From: Providencia rustigianii DSM 4541
GTDB lineage: Bacteria; Pseudomonadota; Gammaproteobacteria; Enterobacterales; Enterobacteriaceae
Assembly (NCBI RefSeq): GCF_000156395.1
Contig: NZ_GG703819.1
Coordinates: forward strand, 559,397 to 623,396
Reading direction: 5' to 3'
Length of the DNA: 64,000 bases
The position numbers and the translations under genes were made by a program. Shown here one piece after another: positions 1 to 8,690 of this stretch. How positions within the stretch are numbered: position 1 is the stretch's first letter; each line of letters starts with the position of its first letter. The notes beneath the pieces were generated by a model. The model did no database searches and was not told the DNA's origin. It saw nothing but the letters and a program-made list of their open reading frames with translations.

Positions 1-1252
1 CGCCATCAGGTCCACCAAGTTCATGCAGATTAGGCATGGTGATACCTAAAGCCGCAGGCGGTGTATTCATCGCAAAATACAGACCTGGCTCGATGATAGA
101 AGCTGCAACCAATGCCATGATAGCAACGAAAGATTCCATTAACATCGCACCATAACCGATGTAACGAGCATCTTTTTCGTTAGCTAACAGTTTTGGTGTT
201 GTACCCGAAGCAATTAATGCGTGGAAACCTGACACCGCACCACAAGCAATCGTGATGAACAAGAATGGGAATAGTGTCCCTTTCCAAACTGGACCAGTAC
301 CATCAACAAACTGAGTGACCGCAGGCATTTTCAGTTCTGGGTTAAGGATCACAATTCCTACAGCCAGACCGACAATAACACCGATTTTCAAGAAGGTAGC
401 TAAGTAGTCACGAGGCGCAAGAATCAACCATACAGGCAGCAATGCCGAAACAAACGCATATCCCACCAGCGCATAGGTGATAGTTGTATCTTTGAATGTC
501 AGTGCTGGACCCCAGTATGGGTCTTGAGAAATAACACCACCGAACCAAATAGAAGCAACTAATAATGCAATACCGATAACCGCGATTTCACCGACACGAC
601 CTGGTCGGATATATCGCATATAAACCCCCATAAATAGGGCAATCGGAACGGTTGAGCAAACGGTGAATACCCCCCATGGGCTTTCAGCGAGTGCTTTAAC
701 TACGATCAATGCCAGTACCGCAAGGATGATGATCATAATCAGGAAGCAACCAAATAATGCCAGCGTACCCGGAATCGGTCCTAACTCTTCTTTTATGATT
801 TCACCTAATGAGGCGCCATTACGACGAGAAGAGATAAACAGTACCATAAAGTCCTGAACTGCCCCTGCAAGGACAACCCCTGCCAGCAACCATAATGTTC
901 CCGGTAAGTAACCAACTTGGGCCGCAAGTACCGGACCAACTAATGGACCCGCACCCGCAATTGCCGCAAAGTGGTGACCAAACAGAACATTTTTGTTGGT
1001 TGGAACATAGTTCAAGCCGTCATTATTAATGACCGCTGGTGTTGCCCGTGTTTCATCCAACTTCATCACTTTTTTCGCGATATATAAGCTGTAGTAACGA
1101 TAGGCAATAAGATAAACCGCCACAGAGGCGACCACTATCCATAGAGCACTGATATGCTCTCCACGTCTAAGCGCCACAACGCCCAAACAGACAGCACCGA
1201 TGATCCCAAGGATCATCCAAGGAACGTGCTTTAAAATACCATTCTTGTTCAT
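1..1252 (-). CDS. btsT: BtsT-type pyruvate:H+ symporter (CstA family), 3' end cut by window
   Basis: Membrane carrier of the CstA family; the E. coli BtsT member takes up pyruvate with protons. I translated about 417 residues from the ATG at 1252; the family has about 700, so the C-terminal 40% lies before the window. The N-terminus (MNKNGILKHVPWMILG) and stretches such as FGGVISQDPYWGPALTFKD and MNTPPAALGITMPNLHE follow E. coli BtsT (YjiY) rather than CstA, whose matching segments differ. Many hydrophobic segments alternate with short loops, including the family's FGHHFAAIAGAGPLVGPV. A pair of BtsR-like direct repeats lies upstream (1459-1490), which supports the BtsT call. The gene is divergent from the GMC oxidoreductase. 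CstA is the alternative name some tools would give. Confidence 0.9.
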   Translation of the reverse strand, partial: MNKNGILKHVPWMILGIIGAVCLGVVALRRGEHISALWIVVASVAVYLIAYRYYSLYIAKKVMKLDETRATPAVINNDGLNYVPTNKNVLFGHHFAAIAGAGPLVGPVLAAQVGYLPGTLWLLAGVVLAGAVQDFMVLFISSRRNGASLGEIIKEELGPIPGTLALFGCFLIMIIILAVLALIVVKALAESPWGVFTVCSTVPIALFMGVYMRYIRPGRVGEIAVIGIALLVASIWFGGVISQDPYWGPALTFKDTTITYALVGYAFVSALLPVWLILAPRDYLATFLKIGVIVGLAVGIVILNPELKMPAVTQFVDGTGPVWKGTLFPFLFITIACGAVSGFHALIASGTTPKLLANEKDARYIGYGAMLMESFVAIMALVAASIIEPGLYFAMNTPPAALGITMPNLHELGGPDG

Positions 1253-1458
1253 AGAACACCTTTCTGAGGTAAAAACGAACATGCCATTAATACTTAGTTA
1301 CCATTTATTAAAAATTGAAAGCCCTGTCTTTGGTTGCTTTCGATAGACAATAAATGACTTTTTAATAGGCAGTGGTTGAGTTGTTTTGTTAGTCAATAAT
1401 TGAGATCTGCCATAGTGGCTATGGTAAGAAATTACGCTCAATAAAAGGAAAAGTTCTC

Positions 1459-1490
1459 TTAAGCGGTGACATACAGAATTAAGCGGTTAC
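1459..1490 (-). promoter_or_regulatory. BtsR-like (LytTR) direct-repeat binding site upstream of btsT
   Basis: Two near-identical 12-mers, TTAAGCGGTGAC (1459-1470) and TTAAGCGGTTAC (1479-1490), are spaced exactly 20 bp apart. Read towards btsT each contains ACCGCTTA. This fits the E. coli BtsR (YehT) motif as I remember it, ACC(G/A)CT(C/T)A in direct repeat, although the E. coli spacing is about one base longer. Two-turn direct repeats are typical of LytTR response regulators. Functional assignment is inference from sequence and gene context. Confidence 0.65.
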
Positions 1491-1833
1491 TTTTTTACGG
1501 TGAATGGTTTTGATGGGGTGATAAAGTCTCTAAAAGTGTGCTTAGCATCACAAATAAAAGCCATTTCAATAAGTTAAGTAAATATTAAATTAAAACAAAA
1601 GATGTAATTATTGTTAAATAATACAAAAATACACACAACAAATTACCAACTTTAGCGATTAAAGCTAACGTCACTAATCTTTAGATCCATCACTCCCTTT
1701 AAAAAGACTTAATAAAAATAACATTAATTTATTAACAAAAATAAAGAGATAAATTAAATTCATAGTTACTTAATATTTCTCCTTAATAAACAATAACAAT
1801 TAAATTATAAAAATAGTTTCTCTGGAAATTATT

Positions 1834-1849
1834 TTTGATTCAAATCACA
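1834..1849 (+). promoter_or_regulatory. Possible CRP-cAMP site upstream of GMC oxidoreductase
   Basis: TTTGA-N6-TCACA matches the CRP consensus TGTGA-N6-TCACA with one mismatch. It lies 95 bp before the ATG at 1945, a usual distance for an activator site. Such sites occur by chance in AT-rich DNA, so support is moderate. Confidence 0.4.
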
Positions 1850-1944
1850 CTAATAAAATATTATTCATACATTAACAAACCAAAGGCGCTATTGTTAATA
1901 AAATGACTATTTATTGTTACTTTATTGAGTGAGAAAAGCGCTAT

Positions 1945-3552
1945 ATGAATGCTGAAAAATATGACTACATTATAGTCGGTGCAGGCTCCGCAGGGTGTGT
2001 TCTTGCCGCTCGCCTAATTAAAGAAACCCAATCTCGTGTTTTACTCCTCGAAGCGGGGGGAAGTGATAATCATCTATTTATCCGTATGCCTGCGGGTGTC
2101 GCTAAAATTATTGCGCAAAAAAGTTGGCCTTATGAAACTGACCCAGAACCTCACGCCAATAACCGTAAAATGCAAATTGCACAAGGTAAAGTTCTTGGAG
2201 GAAGTAGCTCAGTAAATGGCATGATTTATATTCGTGGTCAAAAGCAGGATTACGACAATTGGGCTCAAAATTATGGTTGTGAAGGCTGGAGCTATAAAGA
2301 TGTGCTGCCATGGTTTAAAAAAGCTGAACGAAATGAAAGTCTAACAGGTGAATACCATGGAACTGAAGGACCCCTTCCCGTTAGCGAGAACCGTTACCGA
2401 CACCCATTATCCATGGCATTTATTCGTGCGGCTCAAGAACATGGGCTTCCTTATATCAACGACCTCAATGGTGAAAGCCAGCAAGGTACCAGTTTTTACC
2501 AGACTACGACACTTAATGGCGAAAGAGCCAGCACCTCAAAAACTTATCTCAAATCCGTACGAAATAGCGACAAACTCACATTAAAACTGAATACCCAAGT
2601 TAATCGCATTATTATCCAAGATGGGCGCGCGGTGGGTATCGCTTATCAAGGGAAAAATGGTCACGAAGTTGAAGCATTTGCTACAGATGAAGTCCTTATC
2701 TGTTCTGGTGCAATGGGCTCCGCAAAATTACTCATGCTCTCAGGTATTGGTCCTGAGGAGCACCTTTCAACCCTCGGTATTAATACGCTCGCTAACTTGC
2801 CTGTCGGTAAAAATTTCCACGACCACTTGCATATGTCAATTAACGTGACAACCAAACAACCAGTGAGTTTATTTGGTGCAGATCAAGGATTGGCAGCCAT
2901 AAAGCACGGGGTGGAATGGATGGTATTCCGTAGCGGATTATTGGCCTATAACGTTCTGGAAGGTGCGGCATTTAAAGATAGTTGCGGTCAAGGCCGCCCT
3001 GATGTCCAGATTCATTTTCTACCCATATTAGATAGCTGGGATGATGTTCCCGGGGAACCACTTCCTGCCACCCATGGTTTTTCACTAAAGGTAGGCTATC
3101 TTCAACCAAAATCTCGAGGGGAAATATTACTACGTAGCAAAGATCCCCTTGCACCGTTAAAAATCCATGCTAATTACTTAGCTTCACCCGAAGATATGGA
3201 AGGCTGCAAACGTGCCGTAAAATTTGGGTTGGATGTGTTAAATTCCCCATCTTTACAAGCTGTCAGCCAAGACGTTTTAATGCCCCCAGAGCCAGTTCGA
3301 TATGATGATACTGAGTTAGAAGAGTTTGTGCGTAATTTCTGTAAAACAGTTTATCACCCCGTGGGAACCTGCCGTATGGGAACTGACCCCAAAAATTCAG
3401 TCACCGATTTACGCTTACGAGTACATGGTATTGATAATTTACGTGTGGTGGATTGTTCAGTCATGCCTGAAATCCCAAGCGGCAATACTAATGCGCCAAC
3501 AATCATGATTGCGGAACGCGCTGCCGCAATGATTATTGAAGATAGAACATAA
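1945..3552 (+). CDS. GMC-family FAD-dependent oxidoreductase (choline dehydrogenase-like)
   Basis: A 535-residue flavoenzyme of the glucose-methanol-choline family, which oxidises alcohols using FAD. The FAD dinucleotide fold is at residues 9-25 (IVGAGSAGCVLAARL). The two GMC signatures are present (GGSSSVNGMIYIRG near 85 and GAMGSAKLLMLSGIGP near 255). The C-terminal catalytic region has HPVGTCRMG near 470 and the NTNAPT segment near 515. Length matches BetA and AlkJ types. No betB, betI or betT lies beside it, so choline as substrate is not supported, and an aliphatic alcohol or polyol is as likely. The ATG at 1945 begins five residues before the FAD-binding strand. A CRP-like site upstream hints at catabolite control. 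It is a single gene closed by a hairpin terminator. Confidence 0.85.
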   Translation: MNAEKYDYIIVGAGSAGCVLAARLIKETQSRVLLLEAGGSDNHLFIRMPAGVAKIIAQKSWPYETDPEPHANNRKMQIAQGKVLGGSSSVNGMIYIRGQKQDYDNWAQNYGCEGWSYKDVLPWFKKAERNESLTGEYHGTEGPLPVSENRYRHPLSMAFIRAAQEHGLPYINDLNGESQQGTSFYQTTTLNGERASTSKTYLKSVRNSDKLTLKLNTQVNRIIIQDGRAVGIAYQGKNGHEVEAFATDEVLICSGAMGSAKLLMLSGIGPEEHLSTLGINTLANLPVGKNFHDHLHMSINVTTKQPVSLFGADQGLAAIKHGVEWMVFRSGLLAYNVLEGAAFKDSCGQGRPDVQIHFLPILDSWDDVPGEPLPATHGFSLKVGYLQPKSRGEILLRSKDPLAPLKIHANYLASPEDMEGCKRAVKFGLDVLNSPSLQAVSQDVLMPPEPVRYDDTELEEFVRNFCKTVYHPVGTCRMGTDPKNSVTDLRLRVHGIDNLRVVDCSVMPEIPSGNTNAPTIMIAERAAAMIIEDRT

Positions 3553-3569
3553 CTATTTTTACTCTAAAT

Positions 3570-3607
3570 AAATTCCCTGCAAAATAGCCAACTCCTGCAG
3601 GGAATTT
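3570..3607. terminator. Bidirectional terminator between GMC oxidoreductase and purT
   Basis: A perfect 12-bp inverted repeat, AAATTCCCTGCA / TGCAGGGAATTT, with a 14-nt loop sits between convergent genes. On the minus strand the stem runs into a T-rich tail, which serves purT best. Confidence 0.75.
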
Positions 3608-3620
3608 ACTGAGGATGCAT

Positions 3621-4799
3621 TTAGCCTTTAACTTGTACGCGAGCAGCGGCTGTTTTTGCCATCGCTAACGCATGTTCAATATTATTCCCAATCGCCAAAG
3701 CCACACCTAAACGGCGGGTACCCGCAATTTCCGGTTTACCAAATAAGCGCAGTTGGATATCTGAACTTAACGCCTCATTGAGCCCAGAAAAAACCACATT
3801 GTGGCTATGTAATTCTGGCAAAATTACCGCTGACGCACTCGCGCCATACTGGCGAATCGACCCAATCGGTAATCCTAAGAAAGCTCGAACATGTAGCGCA
3901 AATTCAGATAAATTTTGAGAAATTAAAGTAACCATTCCGGTGTCATGGGGGCGAGGAGAAACTTCATTAAAAATGATGTCGTCACCACACACAAATAATT
4001 CCACCCCAAATAATCCATATCCCCCAAGTGCGGTCACTATTTTAGCCGCAACGTCTTGTGCCTTTTTCAGTGCGCTTTCGCTCATCACTTGAGGCTGCCA
4101 AGATTCACGATAATCGCCTTTTTCTTGACGATGTCCTACAGGAGCGCAGAAATGAATACCATCAACCGCACTCACCGTTAGCAAAGTGATCTCAAAATCA
4201 AAGTTCACCATTTTCTCGACAATCACACGTCCTTGCCCTGCTCGCCCACCTTCTTGCGAATAACTCCATGCGGCTTGCAGCTGTTCATCCGAACGGATCA
4301 CACTTTGCCCTTTGCCGGATGAGCTCATCACCGGTTTCACGATACATGGGAAACCAATTTCAGTTGCCGCAGCAATAAAATCATCCTGTGTTTCAACAAA
4401 GCGATATTCTGACGTCGGTAACTGTAGCTCCTCTGCCGCTAATCGACGAATACCCTCACGATTCATTGTTAGGTATACCGCATTTGCCGAAGGTACCACT
4501 TTTTGCCCTTGCAGCTCTAATTCCACCAATGTTTTCGTTGCAATGGCTTCAATTTCAGGAACAATAAAATCCGGTTTTTCTTGTTCAACTAATTGGCGGA
4601 TAGCCTCACCATCCAGCATATTAATGGTGTAACTTCGATGAGCAACATGCATGGCTGGCGCATTGTCATAGCGGTCAACGGCAATCACTTCAATTCCTAA
4701 ACGCTGGCACTCAATGGCCACTTCTTTTCCTAGCTCGCCAGATCCGAGAAGCATTACTTTTGTCGCTGAAGCACAAAGTGCCGTACCTAATTGGCTCAT
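3621..4799 (-). CDS. purT: Formate-dependent phosphoribosylglycinamide formyltransferase PurT
   Basis: PurT uses ATP and formate to formylate glycinamide ribonucleotide in step 3 of purine synthesis, bypassing folate-dependent PurN. It is an ATP-grasp enzyme: an N-terminal pre-ATP-grasp fold ([20 protein letters not shown] near 15-35), the ATP-binding region ([15 protein letters not shown] near 150) and the Mg-binding end ([17 protein letters not shown] near 280). From the ATG at 4799 it has 392 residues, the same as E. coli PurT and with the matching start (MSQLGTAL). A start seven codons earlier is possible but unlike the family. A PurR box lies 64 bp upstream. Confidence 0.97.
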   Translation of the reverse strand: MSQLGTALCASATKVMLLGSGELGKEVAIECQRLGIEVIAVDRYDNAPAMHVAHRSYTINMLDGEAIRQLVEQEKPDFIVPEIEAIATKTLVELELQGQKVVPSANAVYLTMNREGIRRLAAEELQLPTSEYRFVETQDDFIAAATEIGFPCIVKPVMSSSGKGQSVIRSDEQLQAAWSYSQEGGRAGQGRVIVEKMVNFDFEITLLTVSAVDGIHFCAPVGHRQEKGDYRESWQPQVMSESALKKAQDVAAKIVTALGGYGLFGVELFVCGDDIIFNEVSPRPHDTGMVTLISQNLSEFALHVRAFLGLPIGSIRQYGASASAVILPELHSHNVVFSGLNEALSSDIQLRLFGKPEIAGTRRLGVALAIGNNIEHALAMAKTAAARVQVKG

Positions 4800-4862
4800 G
4801 ATAGTGACCTTATATCCCAAGAGGTGAATTTTGGTGTCGTGAAAATCTGGCTGAGATTATAT

Positions 4863-4878
4863 ACGCAATCGTTTGCCC
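4863..4878 (-). promoter_or_regulatory. PurR operator upstream of purT
   Basis: ACGCAATCGTTTGCCC matches 15 of 16 positions of the PurR consensus ANGCAANCGNTTNCNT, written with its ambiguous positions. It lies 64 bp before the purT start. PurR represses purine genes when hypoxanthine or guanine is plentiful, so purine repression of purT is the natural reading. Confidence 0.8.
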
Positions 4879-4949
4879 TGACCATAATAGAAACATAAAA
4901 TATGTCCCCTAGACTTTATAAATTAAGGCTAATACATTTAAATTATTGA

Positions 4950-5876
4950 CTAAATTTTAGGAGGGTTATCTCGTCCAGTCACATAAGGTTGTCGCTCATG
5001 CCCTTTGGCATAACGCTTATGAATTAACGCTAAGATGCAGAATAATAAACCTATCCAAATCAGTGAAAAACTGACACCTTTCACCCAATCGAACAATTCA
5101 TTAAATAGGAATACTGCCAGCAAAAATTGGATGGTCGGCTCGATATATTGGGCTAATCCAATGACAGTTAACGTTGTACGCTTAATAGCAGCCGTAAAAA
5201 ATAAGAGTGGAATAATAGTGACTGGCGCAGCCAACATATACAGAATTTTAGTTTGCCAATCACCATTCATAACTGCGCTCATATTATTCGCCGATAGCCA
5301 CCACGTAATCCCGATCGCCAATGGCAATAACCACAGCGCCTCGATAAATAATGACGTAATAACATCAAAACGGATAAATTTACGGATCAATCCATAAACC
5401 GCAAATGCACTGCCCATCACTAACGCTAGCGCAGGTAATTCGCCGTATTGAAAAATTTGATACATCACCCCGGCAAAAATAAACAGCACTGCCATTTTTT
5501 CTGAAAAAACTAAGCGCTCCCGTAAAAAAATCACGCCGAGTAAAATAGAAAAAAGTGGATTAATAAAATAACCAAGGCTAGCAGCCAGCACTTGACCGTG
5601 AGTCAATGCATAGGTAAATGCGGTCCAAGAGATCGCCATAATCGAGGAGCTAAATAAACATAATAGAATTGAACGTTTGTCAGCCCAAACCTGCTTCCAT
5701 AGGGATTTATTTTTGATCGCTAATCGAATGATAAATAAGAAGGGAATAGACCAAATAAGCCGCTGAGCCAACAGCTCCATTGCTTGTGCATCAGGTAACA
5801 AACGATAAAATAGCGGGGTGATCCCCCATAATATGTAAGAAAAGATAGCTAAAGCTACCCCTGAACGCAGCAACAT
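4950..5876 (-). CDS. rarD: RarD, EamA/DMT-family inner-membrane transporter
   Basis: A 308-residue protein of the drug/metabolite transporter superfamily, RarD subfamily, historically linked to chloramphenicol sensitivity though its substrate is unsettled. The sequence has about ten hydrophobic segments. It shows RarD features: the start GVALAIFSYILWGITPLFYR, AQRLIWSIPFLF, and ASLGYFINPLFSILLGV near residue 100. The last TM segment is followed by a basic tail (HKRYAKGHERQPY). E. coli RarD is slightly shorter. It is codirectional with purT and is separated from it by the purT promoter. No regulatory site of its own was seen. Confidence 0.9.
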   Translation of the reverse strand: MLLRSGVALAIFSYILWGITPLFYRLLPDAQAMELLAQRLIWSIPFLFIIRLAIKNKSLWKQVWADKRSILLCLFSSSIMAISWTAFTYALTHGQVLAASLGYFINPLFSILLGVIFLRERLVFSEKMAVLFIFAGVMYQIFQYGELPALALVMGSAFAVYGLIRKFIRFDVITSLFIEALWLLPLAIGITWWLSANNMSAVMNGDWQTKILYMLAAPVTIIPLLFFTAAIKRTTLTVIGLAQYIEPTIQFLLAVFLFNELFDWVKGVSFSLIWIGLLFCILALIHKRYAKGHERQPYVTGRDNPPKI

Positions 5877-5955
5877 AATTTATCCGTACAAAAGTATGAT
5901 TAAACTCGTATCTATCATACCCCAATAAATGAAATATCCTAGGCTATCGTGCAAA

Positions 5956-6951
5956 CTATACAGAATCACGCTCCAGTAGATTACATGGAATATAATGGCA
6001 TTCTACATCTTGTTTTTCTTCAATAATATGTAAGGCGGCCTGCTCCCCCAATTGATAATGAGGCAAATCGACCGTCGTTAATGGTGGATAGAATAAATCT
6101 CTCACCCCAATCATATTGTCATACCCCAACACGGCGATATCCTCGGGGATCCGTAACCCCCTCCCTAATAAGACTTGATAAGCAAGAAAAGCAATTCGGT
6201 CATTACCGCAAATTACCACATCAAAATCAGCACGTTCAGGGGAAAAATGTTGATTAATCAGCGCGACTACATCCCGATAATGTTCATCACCCCATTCAAG
6301 GTGATATTGCGTTAATGACTCTAGTGGTAATCCCGCTTGTTTCCATGCTTCTTCCACCGCTTCTCGACGTACTTTTCCCGCAATCGTTTGTTGAGGTAAA
6401 TACAAGCATAAAGGGCGTCGGTATCCTTTCTCTATCAATCTAGAAACTGCGTGATATTGCCCATTAAAATCGTCAGGAATATATGTCGGAAATTTCCCGT
6501 CTTTCGCTACGCAGTTAGCAAGTACCACAGAATGGCTAAATAACGCGCTCGGAATATCCACTTCCCTTAATCCCATGGTGGTATAAATTATTCCATCAGG
6601 ACGCTGTGATAATAATTGACGAACAGCTCGGTCATGATCAAGATTAGACGTCATGTTCACCACAAAACTGCTCCACCCATATTTTCTGGCGGTATCTTCA
6701 ATTGACAGGATCATTTCAACTGAAAATGGTGTGGTGGCTGTATCCAGCGCTAAAACCCCTAAGGTAGAAACACGAGAATTTTTTCCGCGAATTTTTCGCG
6801 CAGAAAAATCGGGAATATAATTAAGAGCTTCAATTGCCTGCTGAACCTGTTTCAATGTTTCAGGTTTTAGCAGCTCGGGATTGTTAATCGCTCTTGAGAC
6901 CGTCATCAATGAAACATTAGCAAGTTGTGCTACATCTTTTAAAGAAGCCAT
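5956..6951 (-). CDS. LacI-family transcriptional repressor, ligand unknown
   Basis: A 331-residue repressor. The N-terminal LacI helix-turn-helix (SLKDVAQLANVSLMTVSRAI, residues 3-22) is followed by the hinge region (ALNYIPDFSARKIRG, near 43-58) and a periplasmic-binding-protein-like ligand domain (VICGNDRIAFLAYQVL and DIAVLGYDNMIGV). Family members normally bind a sugar or nucleoside effector. No sugar operon is adjacent: rarD follows it in the same direction and a regulator gene is divergent, so the target cannot be named. Two copies of TTAAGTATA lie 20 bp apart at its start (6951-6959 and 6971-6979) and could be an autoregulatory site. Confidence 0.85.
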   Translation of the reverse strand: MASLKDVAQLANVSLMTVSRAINNPELLKPETLKQVQQAIEALNYIPDFSARKIRGKNSRVSTLGVLALDTATTPFSVEMILSIEDTARKYGWSSFVVNMTSNLDHDRAVRQLLSQRPDGIIYTTMGLREVDIPSALFSHSVVLANCVAKDGKFPTYIPDDFNGQYHAVSRLIEKGYRRPLCLYLPQQTIAGKVRREAVEEAWKQAGLPLESLTQYHLEWGDEHYRDVVALINQHFSPERADFDVVICGNDRIAFLAYQVLLGRGLRIPEDIAVLGYDNMIGVRDLFYPPLTTVDLPHYQLGEQAALHIIEEKQDVECHYIPCNLLERDSV

Positions 6952-7414
6952 TAAGTATATTCACTCACTATTAAGTATAAAATGGAATTTTACCATGATA
7001 TTAATAAATTTCACGTCTCATAAGCTGCAAACCAATCTAAATTTTTAATTAGGAAATATCATAAAATTACCAATATGGGCTTTTTATGATTACTCTTTTA
7101 CGATATTATTACTTATCAAAATAACATTTATTTTTATGTTATCGATACACATAATAATAGTGCAACAAGTTTAAATCTCTATCTTGTTACAAAACATTAA
7201 TCAAATGTTACGTTTTGACACAAACTTTAACCTTTGTTTCTTTTTTATATTAAAATCATGTCTAGGCAAATTTTAATATACTTTACGTTCAGCAATAAAT
7301 TATAAAGAAGAAAGAACAATTGGAAATATGATTGCCATTTTGCTTGGTAATTATTTTCTAATCTTATTTCATTACGTTAATTTGCATGTCAAATCAGTTA
7401 ACAGGAGTTTGGTG
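6952..7414. other. Divergent intergenic region, LacI-type gene / LuxR-type gene
   Basis: This 463-bp very AT-rich spacer contains the repeated TTAAGTATA beside the repressor start. Before the LuxR-type gene a good Shine-Dalgarno AGGAG (7403-7407) fixes its start. A reading frame opens upstream at 7328 in frame with that gene, but it has no comparable ribosome site. No other gene is supported. Confidence 0.5.
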
Positions 7415-8044
7415 ATGAACAGCACCATTCACGTAATTATAGAAAATGATAATGTCTTTAAGAATAAACTGAAATTAAAGATGGAATCTTTTGATTTTAT
7501 ATTTAAATTTTATAATAACGAAGAGGTATTTATTAGTACTTATACCTATCCGTTAGAAGAAAATGCAACGGACTGTGTTTTGTTATTTTTAAATAATGAT
7601 ATTGCTCGTATTCATAAATTAAAAAATATTACTCATCTTCTAGGAGTTATACCTATTATTGCTATCTCAGAAGAGTCCTCTACGGTACTATGCAGAGACT
7701 GTTTTAAAGCAGGTGCATTCGATTTTCACGTGGTCCCATTTAATGACCATGAATTATTGAGTGCAATACAAAGTGCTCATATCTACTTCTCTGAAGCACA
7801 TGAAAATCATAAAAAATATGTATTCCTTTCAGATAAATTCGACCGTTTATCGGCTAGAGAACGTGAAATCATGGACATGATTTTAGACGGTAATACCAGC
7901 AGAGAAACCGCGGAGAAATTATCTTTATCACCGAGAACGGTAGAAGTACATCGCTCAAATATTTATACCAAACTAGGAATAAAATCATTACCGCAATTAA
8001 TCCAAGAGTATGAATATATCAATACCTATTCAGCTAACGCTTAA
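7415..8044 (+). CDS. LuxR/FixJ-type regulator with a degenerate receiver domain
   Basis: A DNA-binding regulator of 209 residues from the ATG at 7415, chosen because AGGAG lies 7 nt before it; an in-frame ATG at 7328 would add 29 residues. Residues 5-125 resemble a response-regulator receiver. However, the strand that should end in the phosphorylated Asp reads CVLLFLNND, and the conserved Lys before the Pro-Phe turn is replaced (FHVVPF), so phosphorylation looks lost. Acidic residues remain near 10-12. The C-terminal LuxR HTH is complete (LSAREREIMDMILDGN, then LSPRTVEVHRSNIYTKLGI, about 148-200). No sensor kinase is adjacent. Targets are unknown. Confidence 0.8.
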   Translation: MNSTIHVIIENDNVFKNKLKLKMESFDFIFKFYNNEEVFISTYTYPLEENATDCVLLFLNNDIARIHKLKNITHLLGVIPIIAISEESSTVLCRDCFKAGAFDFHVVPFNDHELLSAIQSAHIYFSEAHENHKKYVFLSDKFDRLSAREREIMDMILDGNTSRETAEKLSLSPRTVEVHRSNIYTKLGIKSLPQLIQEYEYINTYSANA

Positions 8045-8690
8045 TACTTATTATCCCCTATCTCCACTTATCGGATGGTTTAATTTTAAACCATCCGATT
8101 GTCATCTTAAATAAAATAGCCAAATAAACACATCAGTACAAAATATAGACTCCAATCTCATATTCAATATTAGCTTAAATATTCAACCTGAGCCAACCCT
8201 CATAATTTAGGTTATAGAACTCACATCTTAATTTCAAATCGAAAGTGGCAAGATAAATAATCCGTACTATGATTTTATAGGATGAAAATATTTTATACAC
8301 GAAAACAACTAAACAAATCACTTATTAGAAATGAATAAATTAATAAATTTACTTTAATTAAAAATATAAAACTATATAGATTCATAATTCGTGCTACTAC
8401 TGCTGCGAGTAAAGGGCATTTCTAAAATAAAAATCTATAATAAAAATTAATAAGAAATTCTAAAAAATGAAGACCAAGATCAACATACTTATCTCTCTAA
8501 ATAGACGATAATCCTATCTCTTTTCATTTTTTCTCTTTCGTATAATTCGCCAATAGGCGTGACAAAGCCTTCCTCATTTATCTGAGGAGATAAGCTTAGT
8601 CCTTACCGCAAAGGTAGTGTGAATTGCTCGCTTCGAACTTTTTTACTTTTTACCAAAAAATAGTAGAAGCGATTTTTTTATCTAAGGGGT
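8045..8690. other. 646-bp intergenic region without a supported gene
   Basis: After the terminator at 8070-8099 the sequence is AT-rich and stops all frames. The last 130 bases differ: they are richer in G and C and contain small dyads, for example CCTCA-TTTATC-TGAGG (8571-8586), and a TATAAT at 8541-8546. This segment is also the 3' untranslated side of the minus-strand gene ending at 8691. A small RNA is conceivable, but no convincing terminator or promoter pair was found. Confidence 0.4.
8070..8099 (+). terminator. Hairpin terminator after the LuxR-type regulator
   Basis: A perfect 14-bp stem, ATCGGATGGTTTAA / TTAAACCATCCGAT, has a minimal loop and sits 26 nt after the stop codon. The downstream tract is only moderately T-rich (TGTCATCTT). 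Confidence 0.65.

Larger units (their letters stand above)
1253..1944. other. 692-bp divergent intergenic region, btsT / GMC oxidoreductase
   Basis: This AT-rich spacer separates two divergent genes and has no convincing ORF. It holds the BtsR-like repeats (1459-1490), a perfect short dyad CCATAG-TGG-CTATGG (1410-1424) on the btsT side, and a CRP-like site (1834-1849) on the oxidoreductase side. On the minus strand TTGAGC (near 1436-1441) followed about 18 nt later by CACTAT is a weak promoter candidate for btsT. The middle, about 1560-1820, shows only A/T-rich sequence. Confidence 0.6.

Noticed and set aside
1..1252. Annotation of the first gene as CstA
   Set aside because: Diagnostic stretches follow E. 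coli BtsT rather than CstA, and BtsR-like repeats lie upstream.
7328..7414. 29-codon N-terminal extension of the LuxR-type regulator
   Set aside because: No ribosome site at 7328, while AGGAG stands at the right distance from the ATG at 7415; the extension is not part of a receiver domain.
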